A program made the translations under genes and the position numbers. From an uncultured Spartobacteria bacterium (GTDB lineage: Bacteria > Verrucomicrobiota > Verrucomicrobiia > Chthoniobacterales > Chthoniobacteraceae): a DNA stretch of 48,084 bases. Positions 27,516 through 36,767 of the stretch are shown one piece after another. The notes beneath the pieces are model-generated. The model made no database searches and had not been told where the DNA came from. It was given only the letters and a program-made list of their open reading frames with translations. Positions within the stretch are counted from its first letter, which is position 1, and every line of letters starts with the position of its first letter. The stretch lies in assembly GCA_903901425.1 (NCBI GenBank), contig CAIURC010000011.1:1-48084 (forward strand). Reading direction: 5' to 3'.

Positions 27516-28217
27516 GTGAGAACAGGGATCCCAGAACTGCCGGAGCCAAGGCGGCGCCTGAGCCGTGTGAGCGAGTGGAAGGTGTGGTGCCTGGGGATTG
27601 CCATTCTCGTATTTCTGGCGTTTGGCGTGGATGCCTCCCTGGTAGCATGGTTCAAGGGGCGGGAGACGCCGGGGCTCAAGGTGCTTGCAGAGGCGATCAG
27701 CCGAGTGGGCGATTTTCCAGTCTTGGTGGGCGTCAGCCTTCTGGGGATGTCAGGCTTTTGGAAACTGGGCTGGCGGCGAGCGTGCCGGGTGATGCGTCTC
27801 ATGCTCATCGCCAGCGTCCTCTCCGGAGGGGTGACAAACGGAGTCCGGTACTTGACCGGTCGAGCCCGGCCGGTGGCGAAGGTCGCACCCGGGTGGTATG
27901 GTCCTCGTGCGGCGTTCCGGGGAGGAAGCGCGCACAAGTTTCATTCTTTTCCCTCCGCTCACACGGCGTGTCTGGCGGGTTTCCTGTTCCCATTGGTGAT
28001 GCTCAGGAGAAGGCGCCGAATGCGGTTGGCTGCAACGCTTGCCCTGATCCTGACCCTTTCGATGGCTTGGTCGCGGATGTACCATAAGGTGCACCACCTC
28101 TCCGATGTGCTCGCTGGAATCTGGGTCGGAAGCGTGTCTGCACTTCTGGTCTGTGGAATGCCGCCGCGTTCCGGCCTCGGAGCGGTTTCGAGCCGGAAGA
28201 CGGTCAGTGCGGGGTAA
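27516..28217 (+). CDS. PAP2-family membrane phosphatase
   Basis: Membrane phosphatase acting on lipid phosphates such as undecaprenyl pyrophosphate or phosphatidic acid. The three conserved motifs are present: RYLTGRARP (motif 1), FHSFPSAHTA (motif 2, catalytic His) and SRMYHKVHHLSDVLAG (motif 3). There are about five to six hydrophobic helices. The start is GTG at 27516. Likely linked to envelope lipid recycling with the neighbouring glycosyltransferase; the exact substrate is not deducible. Confidence 0.9.
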   Translation: MRTGIPELPEPRRRLSRVSEWKVWCLGIAILVFLAFGVDASLVAWFKGRETPGLKVLAEAISRVGDFPVLVGVSLLGMSGFWKLGWRRACRVMRLMLIASVLSGGVTNGVRYLTGRARPVAKVAPGWYGPRAAFRGGSAHKFHSFPSAHTACLAGFLFPLVMLRRRRRMRLAATLALILTLSMAWSRMYHKVHHLSDVLAGIWVGSVSALLVCGMPPRSGLGAVSSRKTVSAG

Positions 28218-29058
28218 GAAGCCGGACGATTTCCCCGGAGGCCGTGGCCTCCTTCAGGACGGTTTGAACGTACCGGTTTTCCGGCGGCCCGCTGGTTTTG
28301 AGGGGGCGCGTGCTGGCCACGTGTCCCAGAACGTTCCCGAACTGGTCCAGAACGGGCGATCCGCTTGAGCCAGAGGCCCAGTCGGCTGTGACATGGAGAA
28401 AGACCGCACCGGACTTTGCAAAAAAGCGGCTGACAATCCCTGTCGTGAAAAGTTCGCGCACACCGCCGGGACTGCTCAGGCAGAACACAGGGTCGCCGGG
28501 GCGGGCATGGGGTTGGAGCGGGAGCGGATCCAGATCGGAGGCGCCTGTTTGCAAAATTACGGCGTCTGCGGAGAGATGAACGCCAAGGATCTCGAGGACA
28601 GGAAACACGCGTCCCTTGGCATCTGCGGCAATCACGTAGGCTTCTGGATGCTCCGTGTTCTTCAACACGTGAAGGGAGGTGACGGCCACGCCGCCGTTTT
28701 GAATGGCGTATCCCCCGGCAAGGTTGGTGTGCCAGAGTTCGCATTTGCCGCACCGGTACAATGTCCCTATGGAAAGAATGGACCGACGTGCCCGCTCGCA
28801 GACCTGCGAGGGGGAAAGCGGGATTGAGGAGGCGGGGGGGAGCGGTGCCAGGAGCCGCGCCTGAGTTTTTGTCAGCCTCGATTGGAAGGAGTCCAGGGAG
28901 AGAAGTTTCCCCTGTTTGAGAAGCGTTTCCGCCTCCGTGGACACGGTTTTTCTGTAAACCTCGTCCTCTTGGACTGGGACTCCCGGGGCCTGCGCCCATG
29001 CGGGAGTCTGGGCGACGAAAAAGAGTGTGCAGACGGTCAGAGCGCGGAGGATGTGCAT
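28204..29058 (-). CDS. Secreted trypsin-like serine protease
   Basis: The ATG at 29058 gives a signal peptide (ILRALTVCTLFFVAQTPAWAQA); the longer frame upstream is proline-rich and not family-like. The mature protein has a chymotrypsin-type triad: His in GGVAVTSLHVLKN, Asp in LSADAVIL and Ser in ASGSSGSPVLDQ, so it resembles S1C-type trypsin-like peptidases but lacks a PDZ domain. A YRCGKCELWHTN segment just before the His carries a CxxC that could form a disulfide or bind metal. The 3' end overlaps the convergent PAP2 gene by 14 bases. Confidence 0.84.
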   Translation of the reverse strand: MHILRALTVCTLFFVAQTPAWAQAPGVPVQEDEVYRKTVSTEAETLLKQGKLLSLDSFQSRLTKTQARLLAPLPPASSIPLSPSQVCERARRSILSIGTLYRCGKCELWHTNLAGGYAIQNGGVAVTSLHVLKNTEHPEAYVIAADAKGRVFPVLEILGVHLSADAVILQTGASDLDPLPLQPHARPGDPVFCLSSPGGVRELFTTGIVSRFFAKSGAVFLHVTADWASGSSGSPVLDQFGNVLGHVASTRPLKTSGPPENRYVQTVLKEATASGEIVRLLTPH

Positions 29059-29188
29059 GGGGGGAGGCATGGGAGGCGACATGGGGGGCGGAGATGGTTT
29101 GAACACTTCACTCCGCGGTCTTTTCCTGCGGAACTGTGGAGAGGGCAAGTCGAACCGTCCGACTGGGCGGTGCAGAAGCAAAGAACGG

Positions 29189-29968
29189 TCAGGGGGTGAG
29201 AGGTTTTGCCGGGCCTGCAGAGGGTTTGGAACGCCGACCTGACCGGAATCTGGATGGCGTGGTGCCCATGGCTGTCCTGAAGGTTTTGATGAAATGTGCG
29301 TGATCGTAGAACCCACATTCCTGAGCAATTGCAGCCACGGTGGCGTCGGATTCGGTCAGAAGCCTGCAGGCGCGTTCGATGCGGATCTGGAGGAGGTACT
29401 GATGGGGGGAGGTTCCGAGAAGTTTGTGAAAGGTGCGTTCCAGTTGGCGCAGGGAGAGGCCGCTCTGGCGCGCGAGGTCTTCCGATTGGAGGGGATGTCC
29501 CGAATTTTGGTGCAGGTGGTTTACCGCGGCCGCAATCCTGCGCAGCGTATCCGCCTCGCCGCGGAGTTGTTCCACCCGGCGGGAGAGGCCCGCGACCCCG
29601 ATCACACTTCCGGAGGCGTCCCGGAGCGGAATCTTGTTGGTCACCACCAAGTGTGGAGATCCCTCGGATTCGGGTGCCGGCTCCACTCTGTTCAGGATGG
29701 CAATGCCGGAATTGAGCACTTGGCGGTCGTCCTCGACATACTCCCGGGCCCGGCGTTTTGGGAAGAAATCGAAGTCGGTTTTTCCGATCGCCTCCCTCTC
29801 GGAGGCGACTCCGCAGTAATCGCAGCCGCGGCGGTTGAGGGCTTGGAAACGGCCCTTGGCGTCTTTGATGAAGAACGAGACGTCCGGCAGGACGCTCAGG
29901 AGCGCGACCAGTTGTTCGAGGTTGGCGATCTGATGAAGAAAAGGGCGGGTTTCCGGCATTGCAGGCAC
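29189..29968 (-). CDS. AraC-family regulator with N-terminal PAS domain
   Basis: A 259-residue transcription factor. The first half is a PAS-like sensor (VLPDVSFFIKDAKGRFQALNRRG, GKTDFDFFP, IPLRDASGSVIGVAGLSRRV). The second half is an AraC helix-turn-helix pair (EDLARQSGLSLRQLERTFHKLLGTSPHQYL and VAAIAQECGFYDHAHFIKTFRTAMGTTPSRFR). PAS-AraC proteins of this kind are frequent in PVC bacteria, often next to secreted catabolic genes, and the divergent DUF1553/DUF1501 operon 69 bases away is the obvious candidate target. The ligand is unknown. Confidence 0.88.
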   Translation of the reverse strand: MPAMPETRPFLHQIANLEQLVALLSVLPDVSFFIKDAKGRFQALNRRGCDYCGVASEREAIGKTDFDFFPKRRAREYVEDDRQVLNSGIAILNRVEPAPESEGSPHLVVTNKIPLRDASGSVIGVAGLSRRVEQLRGEADTLRRIAAAVNHLHQNSGHPLQSEDLARQSGLSLRQLERTFHKLLGTSPHQYLLQIRIERACRLLTESDATVAAIAQECGFYDHAHFIKTFRTAMGTTPSRFRSGRRSKPSAGPAKPLTP

Positions 29969-30037
29969 GCCGTTTTTTTACACAAAACGGACGGCTCTCT
30001 ACAAGCCGCAGGCCCGATGCCCGGGCACGCTGGACCC

Positions 30038-32410
30038 ATGAATGGACTCCGGATTTTCATCGCTGCAGTGCTCCCTGCAGGGGCGGCCTTCGCCGGGACC
30101 GTGGATTTCGCGCGGGATGTGCAGCCCATTCTTTCCGCAAACTGCTACGCCTGCCACGGACCGGATGAGAGCCACCGGAAAGCCGGTCTCCGGTTGGATG
30201 TGGAGGCAGAGGCGAAGCGGCCCTACGAAGACGGGGTTCCCGTGAAGCCGGGGGATCCTGCGGGAAGTACGGCGCTCGCACGGATCCTGAGCCAAGATCC
30301 GGACGAGGTGATGCCGCCCCCGAAGGCCCACCGGGTGGTGACCGTGGAACAGAGGGAGATTTTGAGCCGATGGATCGCGGAAGGTGCGCCTTGGGGCGTG
30401 CACTGGGCATTTGAACCCGTGCGCCGTCCGGAAGGGACGCTGGACGATCAGGTCCGGACGGGACTGGTCTCAAAGGGGCTGCGGATGCAGCCGCGCGCCT
30501 CTGGGGAAAAGCTGGTTCGGCGTCTGGCTCTGGATTTGACCGGATTGCCGCCGGGCGCTGACATGGTTGCGCTGGCTGAAGGCGGTCTTTCCGAGTCGGA
30601 GTATGGCGGACTGGTGGAGCGGCTTTTGGGGGCGCCTGAATTCGGGGAGCACTGGGCTCGGATGTGGCTGGATCTGGCCCGTTATGCAGACACCAAGGGG
30701 TACGAGAAGGATCTGGGAAGGTCCATTTGGCCGTACCGGGACTGGGTGGTGGGAGCGCTGAATGCGGACATGCGGCTCGACCAGTTTACCCGGGAGCAAC
30801 TGGCTGGCGATCTGCTGCCTGGGGCAACAGAGTCCCAAATCATCGCCACGGCGTTTCACCGAAACACGATGACCAACGACGAGGGCGGAACGGACGATGA
30901 GGAGTTCCGAGTCGCGGCGGTCAAGGACAGGGTGGACACGACCCTCCAAGTGTGGATGGGGCTCACCATGGGGTGCGCAAAGTGCCATTCGCACAAGTAC
31001 GATCCTATCTCGATCCACGATTATTACGCTGTCTACGCGGTCTTCAACCAGACCGAGGATGCCGATCGCGGGGATGACGCGCCCCGTCTTTCCAAACCCA
31101 CGCCGGACCAGTCGGCGGCATCCGCGGCAGCCGCGACGAAAGTCGAGGAGGCGAGGACGGCGCTGGCGCGGGTGAGCGGGCGCGACCCGAAAAGCCGGGG
31201 CTTTGAAGCAGCGGACCCTGACGATCCGGCCGAAGTGAGCGAGTGGAAGAAGCGGCTGTCGGCAGCCCGCGAGGAGCAACGGCGTGCCGATGCGGAGATT
31301 CTGGCGATCCCAGTCATGCGTGAGTTGCCCGTGGCCAAACACCGGAAAACGCGGGTCCATCAACGGGGAAACTTTCTTGAACCGGGCGCTGCTGTGGAGC
31401 CGGGGGTTCTGGCGGGATTTGGTCCGAAGCCTGACGGTGCCGTGGACCGTTTGAAGTTTGCGGACTGGCTCGTAAGCCCAGCGAATCCGCTGACACCCCG
31501 GGTGTGGGCGAACCGGGTCTGGGCCCGGTTGTTTGGCACCGGGATTGTGGAGACGGAGGAAGATTTTGGTGCGCAGGGGGCGGCTCCTTCCAACCGAGCC
31601 CTACTCGACTGGCTGGCCGCAGAGTACCGGGACGGGGGATGGTCCCTGAAACATCTGTTGAAAACGGTGGTGTTGAGCGAGGCGTATCGACAGGAGTCGG
31701 CTGTGGATAAAACCGTCCGGAGTGCGGATCCTGGCAACCAACTGGGTTCACGCGGCGGGCGGCACCGGCTTCCGGCGGAAGTCATTCGGGACCAGGCGCT
31801 GGCGGTGAGTGGCCTGCTTTCCAGCAAGCGTGGCGGGCCATCCGTGATGCCGCCCCAGCCCTCGGGCCTGTGGCGATCGGCGTACAGCGGACGCCAATGG
31901 GTGGATGCGGAAGGTGAAGACCGCTACCGGCGTGGGCTCTACACTTATTTGAAGAGGACTACGCCGTATCCCTCCTTTCTTACGTTTGACGCGGTAAGCG
32001 GTGAGGTCTGTCAGATTCGCAGGATCAGAACAAACACGCCGCTTCAGGCGTTGGTCACGCTCAACGACCCGGTGTATTTGGAGGCGGCGGGTGCGCTCGG
32101 CCAGTGGATGCGTGGTCAGGGAGAAAGCGCCGGAGAGTGTGTCCGGAGGGGCATGGAGCGCGCTTTGAGCAGAAGGGTTTCGATGGAAGAAGCCAGACCC
32201 CTGATCGCGTTGTACAAAGACGCACTTGAGGAAATGCGGCGGTTTCCGGAACAAGCTGCGGCTCTGGTGCGGACGTGCCGGGTCCAGCCGGAGTCGGGCA
32301 AAACCGCCAGCTCAGCTGGCGGTCTTGGATCGGGTGCGGCGGAATTGGCTGCTGCTGCAGTTGTGGCGAACGCCGTTCTGAATCTGGACGAATTTTTAAC
32401 CCATCCCTGA
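30038..32410 (+). CDS. PSCyt1-DUF1549-DUF1553 cytochrome protein
   Basis: Exported protein of 790 residues with the PVC-specific order planctomycete cytochrome C domain, DUF1549, DUF1553. I start it at the ATG at 30038 (NGLRIFIAAVLPAGAAFA signal peptide), because the longer frame would run antisense through the AraC gene. The heme motif ANCYACHGPDE lies just after the signal (FARDVQPILSANC), and a second CxxCH (MGCAKCHSHKYDPIS) sits in the middle. The C-terminal RGGRHRLPAEVIRDQAL and RIRTNTPLQALVTLND match DUF1553. Five bases separate it from the DUF1501 gene, so they are translated together; such pairs are abundant in PVC genomes and linked to polymer degradation, with the mechanism unresolved. 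Confidence 0.9.
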   Translation: MNGLRIFIAAVLPAGAAFAGTVDFARDVQPILSANCYACHGPDESHRKAGLRLDVEAEAKRPYEDGVPVKPGDPAGSTALARILSQDPDEVMPPPKAHRVVTVEQREILSRWIAEGAPWGVHWAFEPVRRPEGTLDDQVRTGLVSKGLRMQPRASGEKLVRRLALDLTGLPPGADMVALAEGGLSESEYGGLVERLLGAPEFGEHWARMWLDLARYADTKGYEKDLGRSIWPYRDWVVGALNADMRLDQFTREQLAGDLLPGATESQIIATAFHRNTMTNDEGGTDDEEFRVAAVKDRVDTTLQVWMGLTMGCAKCHSHKYDPISIHDYYAVYAVFNQTEDADRGDDAPRLSKPTPDQSAASAAAATKVEEARTALARVSGRDPKSRGFEAADPDDPAEVSEWKKRLSAAREEQRRADAEILAIPVMRELPVAKHRKTRVHQRGNFLEPGAAVEPGVLAGFGPKPDGAVDRLKFADWLVSPANPLTPRVWANRVWARLFGTGIVETEEDFGAQGAAPSNRALLDWLAAEYRDGGWSLKHLLKTVVLSEAYRQESAVDKTVRSADPGNQLGSRGGRHRLPAEVIRDQALAVSGLLSSKRGGPSVMPPQPSGLWRSAYSGRQWVDAEGEDRYRRGLYTYLKRTTPYPSFLTFDAVSGEVCQIRRIRTNTPLQALVTLNDPVYLEAAGALGQWMRGQGESAGECVRRGMERALSRRVSMEEARPLIALYKDALEEMRRFPEQAAALVRTCRVQPESGKTASSAGGLGSGAAELAAAAVVANAVLNLDEFLTHP

Positions 32411-32415
32411 GCTCT

Positions 32416-33915
32416 ATGACACTCACACCGGAACTTTGGATTCAGCGGCAGTTGACACGGCGTCATTTGCTGGGAGGCATGGGGCTGGGAATTGGGGCCA
32501 TGGCACTCCGGAGCTTCGAGGGCGTGGCCCGGGCAGAAACCAAGCCCAGCGTGGCCGGGAGCACGCGGGCCAAACGCATCATTTACCTGCACATGGCGGG
32601 TGCGCCGTCCCAATTTGAGACGTTTGAGAACAAGCCGGAGTTGGCAAAGCTGCACCTCCAAGATGCTCCGCCGTCCTTTCTCGAGGGAAAACGGTTTGCA
32701 TTTATCCGAGGGGTTCCAAAAGTGCTGGCCGGCCAGTTTCGGTTTGGGAAGCACGGCCAGAGTGGGCAGGAGATGAGCGAGCTTCTCCCGCATCTTTCGG
32801 GAGTCGCAGACAAACTTTGCGTTTTGCGCGGCGTACACACCGACCAGTTCAACCATGCGCCCGCCCAGCTTTTCGTACAGACCGGTTCGGCGCGGCTGGG
32901 GAGTCCGTCCATGGGAAGCTGGGTCACGTACGGCTTGGGCAGCACAAACACTGATCTGCCCGGATTCGTGGTGTTGCTTTCCGGGGGCAAAACGCCGGAT
33001 GGCGGCAAATCTCTGTGGGGGTCTGGGTTTCTTCCCAGCGTATACCAGGGCGTGCAGTGCCGGACCGAGGGAGACCCTGTCCTTTACCTTGGCGATCCGG
33101 AGGGGATGAGCCGGGGGATGCGGCGGCGGATGCTGGATGCGCTGGCTGAGATGAACGCGGCGGAGCATGCAAGGAGCAGAGATCCAGAAACGTTGACGCG
33201 GGTGGAGCAGTACGAACTTGCCTACCGGATGCAGGTTGCAGTGCCGGAGGTCATGGACATTTCCAAAGAGCCGAAGCACGTGCTGGAGATGTATGGGGCT
33301 GTGCCCGGCGGCAGGGCGGAGGCAGAAGCCCAGAGCGATCCCCGCGCCTTTTACCGTGGGGGTGACCCCACGTTTGCCAACAACTGCGTGCTGGCGCGAC
33401 GCCTTCTGGAGGCCGGTGTCCGGTTCGTGCAGTTGTACGACTGGGGCTGGGATCATCACGGGTCTTCGCCTGGCGAAAGCATTGATGAGACGCTTCCAAT
33501 CAAGTGCCATCAGACCGACCGCGCCATTGCCGGTTTGCTCCGGGATTTGGAGCAGCGCGGCATGCTGGAGGACACCCTGGTGGTGTGGGGCGGGGAGTTC
33601 GGACGCACCCCGATGATGCAGAACAACGTCCGTAGCGAACTTAAAAAAGGGTTTGTTGGCCGGGATCATCATCCGCATGCATTCACCCTGTGGATGGCCG
33701 GGGGCGGCGTTCGGCCCGGCATTTCCTTCGGGAAAACTGATGAGTTCGGATACTACCCGGTCGAAAATCCAGTGAGTCTCCGGGACATCCAGGCCACAAT
33801 CCTCCACCAGTTGGGACTGGATCCTTTCCGGTTCAGTTATGCGTTTCAGGGGCTGGATCAGAGGTTGATTGGGCCCGCTGAGGATCCTCGTGTCCTCCGT
33901 GAGATTCTCCTGTAA
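32416..33915 (+). CDS. Tat-exported DUF1501 protein
   Basis: A 499-residue protein of the DUF1501 family (sulfatase-like alkaline phosphatase fold). The twin-arginine signal is evident (QLTRRHLLGGMGLGIGAMAL). Family features are KRIIYLHMAGAPSQFETFENKPEL, GVHTDQFNHAPAQLF, GSWVTYGLGS, NNCVLARRLLEAGVRFVQLYDWGWDHHG, ERGxxxDTLVVWGGEFGRTPM-type text with a one-residue variant, and GRDHHPHAFTLWMAGGGV. The His/Asp-rich segments suggest a metal site. It is the last gene of the DUF1553-DUF1501 operon; its reaction is unknown. Confidence 0.92.
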   Translation: MTLTPELWIQRQLTRRHLLGGMGLGIGAMALRSFEGVARAETKPSVAGSTRAKRIIYLHMAGAPSQFETFENKPELAKLHLQDAPPSFLEGKRFAFIRGVPKVLAGQFRFGKHGQSGQEMSELLPHLSGVADKLCVLRGVHTDQFNHAPAQLFVQTGSARLGSPSMGSWVTYGLGSTNTDLPGFVVLLSGGKTPDGGKSLWGSGFLPSVYQGVQCRTEGDPVLYLGDPEGMSRGMRRRMLDALAEMNAAEHARSRDPETLTRVEQYELAYRMQVAVPEVMDISKEPKHVLEMYGAVPGGRAEAEAQSDPRAFYRGGDPTFANNCVLARRLLEAGVRFVQLYDWGWDHHGSSPGESIDETLPIKCHQTDRAIAGLLRDLEQRGMLEDTLVVWGGEFGRTPMMQNNVRSELKKGFVGRDHHPHAFTLWMAGGGVRPGISFGKTDEFGYYPVENPVSLRDIQATILHQLGLDPFRFSYAFQGLDQRLIGPAEDPRVLREILL

Positions 33916-34173
33916 ATCCTCCTGCCCTGTATCTGGGCGGATTGAGGCGGCCGTTCTCTGGCTCAGTTCAGCCGGTTCTGTAGGGTGCGCATGGCACCCT
34001 CAGGCATCAGGAGGTTCCAGCGCGCTTTCTCCCAGAAGAGGCTTCCAGTGTGGAAAAGTGACATTCTCGGATTTCGGATTGTATCCCCAAAAACAGAACT
34101 GATGCTATGCCGGCGGGGTGTGCCCTTGACACAGGAATGTGAGGGGGCAGTTCCCAGATTTGCGTGAATCACT

Positions 34174-36096
34174 ATGAATAGAAACTGGTTCAAAGGGCTG
34201 TGCGCTCTTCTTTTGGCGTTGCCAGGCGGGGAGACGGATGCCCGGCCTTTGCCTTCAACATCGGTGAGTGTGCGGGAGACGCTTGCGGAAGGTGCAGTCC
34301 GGTTTCCTACTGCAACTGGGGTGGAAATCAAGGGGCGCTCCGGGGCCGGTCTGCCGGTTCATGTTCGAGTCACAACTTCCGGTGGCGTGACCCATCACTC
34401 CCGGCCGCAGGTTCAAGGGGGCGCTTTTTCCTGTCGGTATCCGGCAGATTTCGAGGGGGCGCCGCCCCTTTCTGCCGGTCTGCTGTATGTGGATGTTACG
34501 GATGCCGAGTGGGATGGTGCTGCTGCCCGGGAGCATCAGGCGGAGATCTTGTTGGTGGTGCGCGGAACCGGTGAGTCTGTGCCCGACCTGCCGTTGGGAT
34601 TTCTGGAGGATTTTGTGGATGCTGCTGGGAACAAGGACTCCAGATCCCGGCAGTGGAACCGACACCGTGCGTTGATCAACCAGTTCATGAAGGGGCGGGC
34701 GGCGGGCTTGATGGGCATCCAGAAGCCTGTCTTTGATCTCGCTCAGGAGGCTGATTTCCAGTGGTTCAAGCAGAACGCGGCTCTGTACGATTTCGAGCAC
34801 CGGGATCGGGACTGGACGCTGCCTTTGGGAAACAGGGTGAGTCGGGGGTTCTGGCAGGCAATGTGGAACGGATGGTTCAATAGTTCGAATGACCACCCTT
34901 GGGATGGGGATCCAGCCAATAGGGCCCCATCCAACTACCGGCCATACACGTTTGCGAACGACCTTGCGGATCTGTTGATTTTACTGCAGATGGTCCGCGC
35001 GGAGGTTCCGGAGCAGTGGGAGGAGAAACGGGGGTTGGCTGGCGAGGTGTTGGAAAACCTATTGGCATTGCAGCATCGGTCCCCGGAAAATTTTGCGCTG
35101 AAAGAACCGGGCGGCCGGCAAGAGTTCTATACTGCGGGTGCATTCCGGTACGGGCTGTTTGAAACCGGGGAATGGCTGGTCGAGGGGCGCGGGTGGTTTG
35201 CAAATCCCGGGTTCCGCGATTTTGAAAGGGGGGGCGTGTTCAACGGGCGGTGTCTTTGGGCGCTTGGGGAGTGTCTGCTGCGGGAGCCGGACGGTCCGCG
35301 GCGTGCGGCTATCCGGGAAGCGCTTGCACTCGGGCTGCGCTTCTGTCTCAAGGACGCCAGAAAGTATTTGAAGGAGACGCCGGGGGGGAGGGTTCTTTGG
35401 AATCCCACAACTCCCGGGGAGCATGCGTATCTGCTTTTGGGAACGCTTGCTGCCTACCGTGCGCAACCGGATCTGGAATTCGATTTGGGAAGCGGCGTGG
35501 TCTCGCTGAGAAGGATTGCATTGGACGGGGTAGAGGCGTTGGCAGAGAGCATCGGGTCCGGGAATGGGCGGACACGGTATTCGAATGCGACGGCGATGAA
35601 TCTTGCGGCACTCGCGGAGGGGCTTCTGGTATTTCCCCGAGACCCCGAGGCGTCCCGGTGGCGTGAGGTGGCGGTGCGGGAGGCGGATTACTGGATCGGA
35701 TTGAAGGCCTTGGATGCTTCATGGACGACGCCGATGTTTGGGCACATGACCGCTGGGGGTGGAATGACGTTCGTGCTTGGGAAGGGGGAGCGGCCGCATG
35801 TATCGCTCTATGTGGGGGGACACTGGTTGCACGCTTTGTCGAATCTGTACGCGGCCACCGGAGAAGTCCGTTACAAGGAGCGTGCCGAGCAGGTTTTGGG
35901 GTACTACTGCGGTGCAAACCCGCTTTCGGTGCGGTTGATCAACGAAATCGGTGCCGTGTATAACCGGGTCAGCGACGAAGATGGGGACGGCTGTGAGGAC
36001 GCGATCCACTGGAACGCTTACCCGGAGTCCACCGCATTTGTGCAGATCGGGCTCCTGCACTTCCTCGAAGCGCTGCGAGGGAAGCGCGTTCAGTGA
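34174..36096 (+). CDS. Secreted six-hairpin-glycosidase-like protein
   Basis: A 640-residue protein with a likely signal peptide (FKGLCALLLALPGGETDA) and an N-terminal beta-rich part (about residues 25-135). An alpha/alpha-toroid-like catalytic region follows, beginning near residue 170 with RDRDWTLPLGNRVSRGFWQAMWNGW and YRPYTFANDLADLLILL. The end (ERAEQVLGYYCGANPLSVRLINEIGAVYNRVSDEDGDG) resembles the closing part of GH9-type enzymes (xLGxNP followed by an acidic loop), though clear catalytic motifs are not all visible. Likely secreted carbohydrate processing, matching the neighbouring DUF1553/DUF1501 pair. Its 3' end overlaps convergent pgeF by 7 bases. Confidence 0.65.
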   Translation: MNRNWFKGLCALLLALPGGETDARPLPSTSVSVRETLAEGAVRFPTATGVEIKGRSGAGLPVHVRVTTSGGVTHHSRPQVQGGAFSCRYPADFEGAPPLSAGLLYVDVTDAEWDGAAAREHQAEILLVVRGTGESVPDLPLGFLEDFVDAAGNKDSRSRQWNRHRALINQFMKGRAAGLMGIQKPVFDLAQEADFQWFKQNAALYDFEHRDRDWTLPLGNRVSRGFWQAMWNGWFNSSNDHPWDGDPANRAPSNYRPYTFANDLADLLILLQMVRAEVPEQWEEKRGLAGEVLENLLALQHRSPENFALKEPGGRQEFYTAGAFRYGLFETGEWLVEGRGWFANPGFRDFERGGVFNGRCLWALGECLLREPDGPRRAAIREALALGLRFCLKDARKYLKETPGGRVLWNPTTPGEHAYLLLGTLAAYRAQPDLEFDLGSGVVSLRRIALDGVEALAESIGSGNGRTRYSNATAMNLAALAEGLLVFPRDPEASRWREVAVREADYWIGLKALDASWTTPMFGHMTAGGGMTFVLGKGERPHVSLYVGGHWLHALSNLYAATGEVRYKERAEQVLGYYCGANPLSVRLINEIGAVYNRVSDEDGDGCEDAIHWNAYPESTAFVQIGLLHFLEALRGKRVQ

Positions 36097-36767
36097 ATCC
36101 CGCAATCAAAGGAAAGCAAGGCGAGCATTCGTCCCGTTTTGCCGAGTTCGCGTCGGTAGGAATAAAAGCGGTCGGGGTTGGAAGCCGTGCAGGCTCCGCA
36201 GTCGAACACCTGCCGGACTCCCGCGGAAGTGCACTGGGAGCGGATCTCGGCAGCGAAATCGACTTCATACCATGGGGGGCGGATACAGGGGCTGAGCACT
36301 GCAATCAGTCTGGAAGTAACAGCGCCGAATTCGGAGCAGAGGGCTTGGATGGTCCGGGGTACGATGCCCAGTGTGGTGCCTTTCGCTCCTGAATGAGCCA
36401 ATCCGATCACGCGCGCCACAGGGTCCACAAGGTACACCGCACAGCAGTCGGCCACATAGATCCCAAGGACGGTTCCCGGGAGATTGGTGATTACCGCATC
36501 TGCCCCGGGAAAACATAGGCGGCGGGATCTGGGAGGAGTGGAGAGAACCGCAACCTCTGCGCCGTGGACCTGCTCACAGGTTGCAAGCGGGGAGGCGGCG
36601 AGATCGAGGTGTTCAAGCGTCTCGTCGTGAATCGGACGCAGAGCTTCCATGGCGGAAGCGCGGTCTGTTTGAACCGGGATTCCCGGTATCCTTCCCAGAA
36701 ACGCGTGTTGGACGCCGGTTATGGCGTTGAGTTCCGGGAAGAGGTGGATGAAATCGGGCTGGTTCAG
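36090..36767 (-). CDS. pgeF: PgeF/YfiH family purine nucleoside phosphorylase-like protein
   Basis: Family formerly called multicopper polyphenol oxidoreductase (laccase domain, DUF152); members cleave purine nucleosides and influence peptidoglycan editing. Conserved text: CEQVHGAEV, FPGADAVITNLPGTVLGIYVADCCAVYLVDP, IGLAHSGAKGTTLGIVPRTI, SPCIRPPWYEVD and FYSYRRELGKTGRMLALL. The first ATG is at 36650 (186 aa), but the frame stays family-like upstream (PELNAITGVQHAFLGRIPG), up to the tolC stop. No ATG, GTG or TTG lies in that stretch. The best candidate is CTG at 36767, overlapping the tolC TGA (CTGA), for about 225 aa, close to family length. The start is therefore unproven. Confidence 0.8.
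   Translation of the reverse strand: MNQPDFIHLFPELNAITGVQHAFLGRIPGIPVQTDRASAMEALRPIHDETLEHLDLAASPLATCEQVHGAEVAVLSTPPRSRRLCFPGADAVITNLPGTVLGIYVADCCAVYLVDPVARVIGLAHSGAKGTTLGIVPRTIQALCSEFGAVTSRLIAVLSPCIRPPWYEVDFAAEIRSQCTSAGVRQVFDCGACTASNPDRFYSYRRELGKTGRMLALLSFDCGIH

Noticed and set aside
29294-30037. Long N-terminal extension of the DUF1553 protein
   Set aside because: It would run antisense through the AraC/PAS regulator. The ATG at 30038 gives a proper signal peptide followed by the heme motif.
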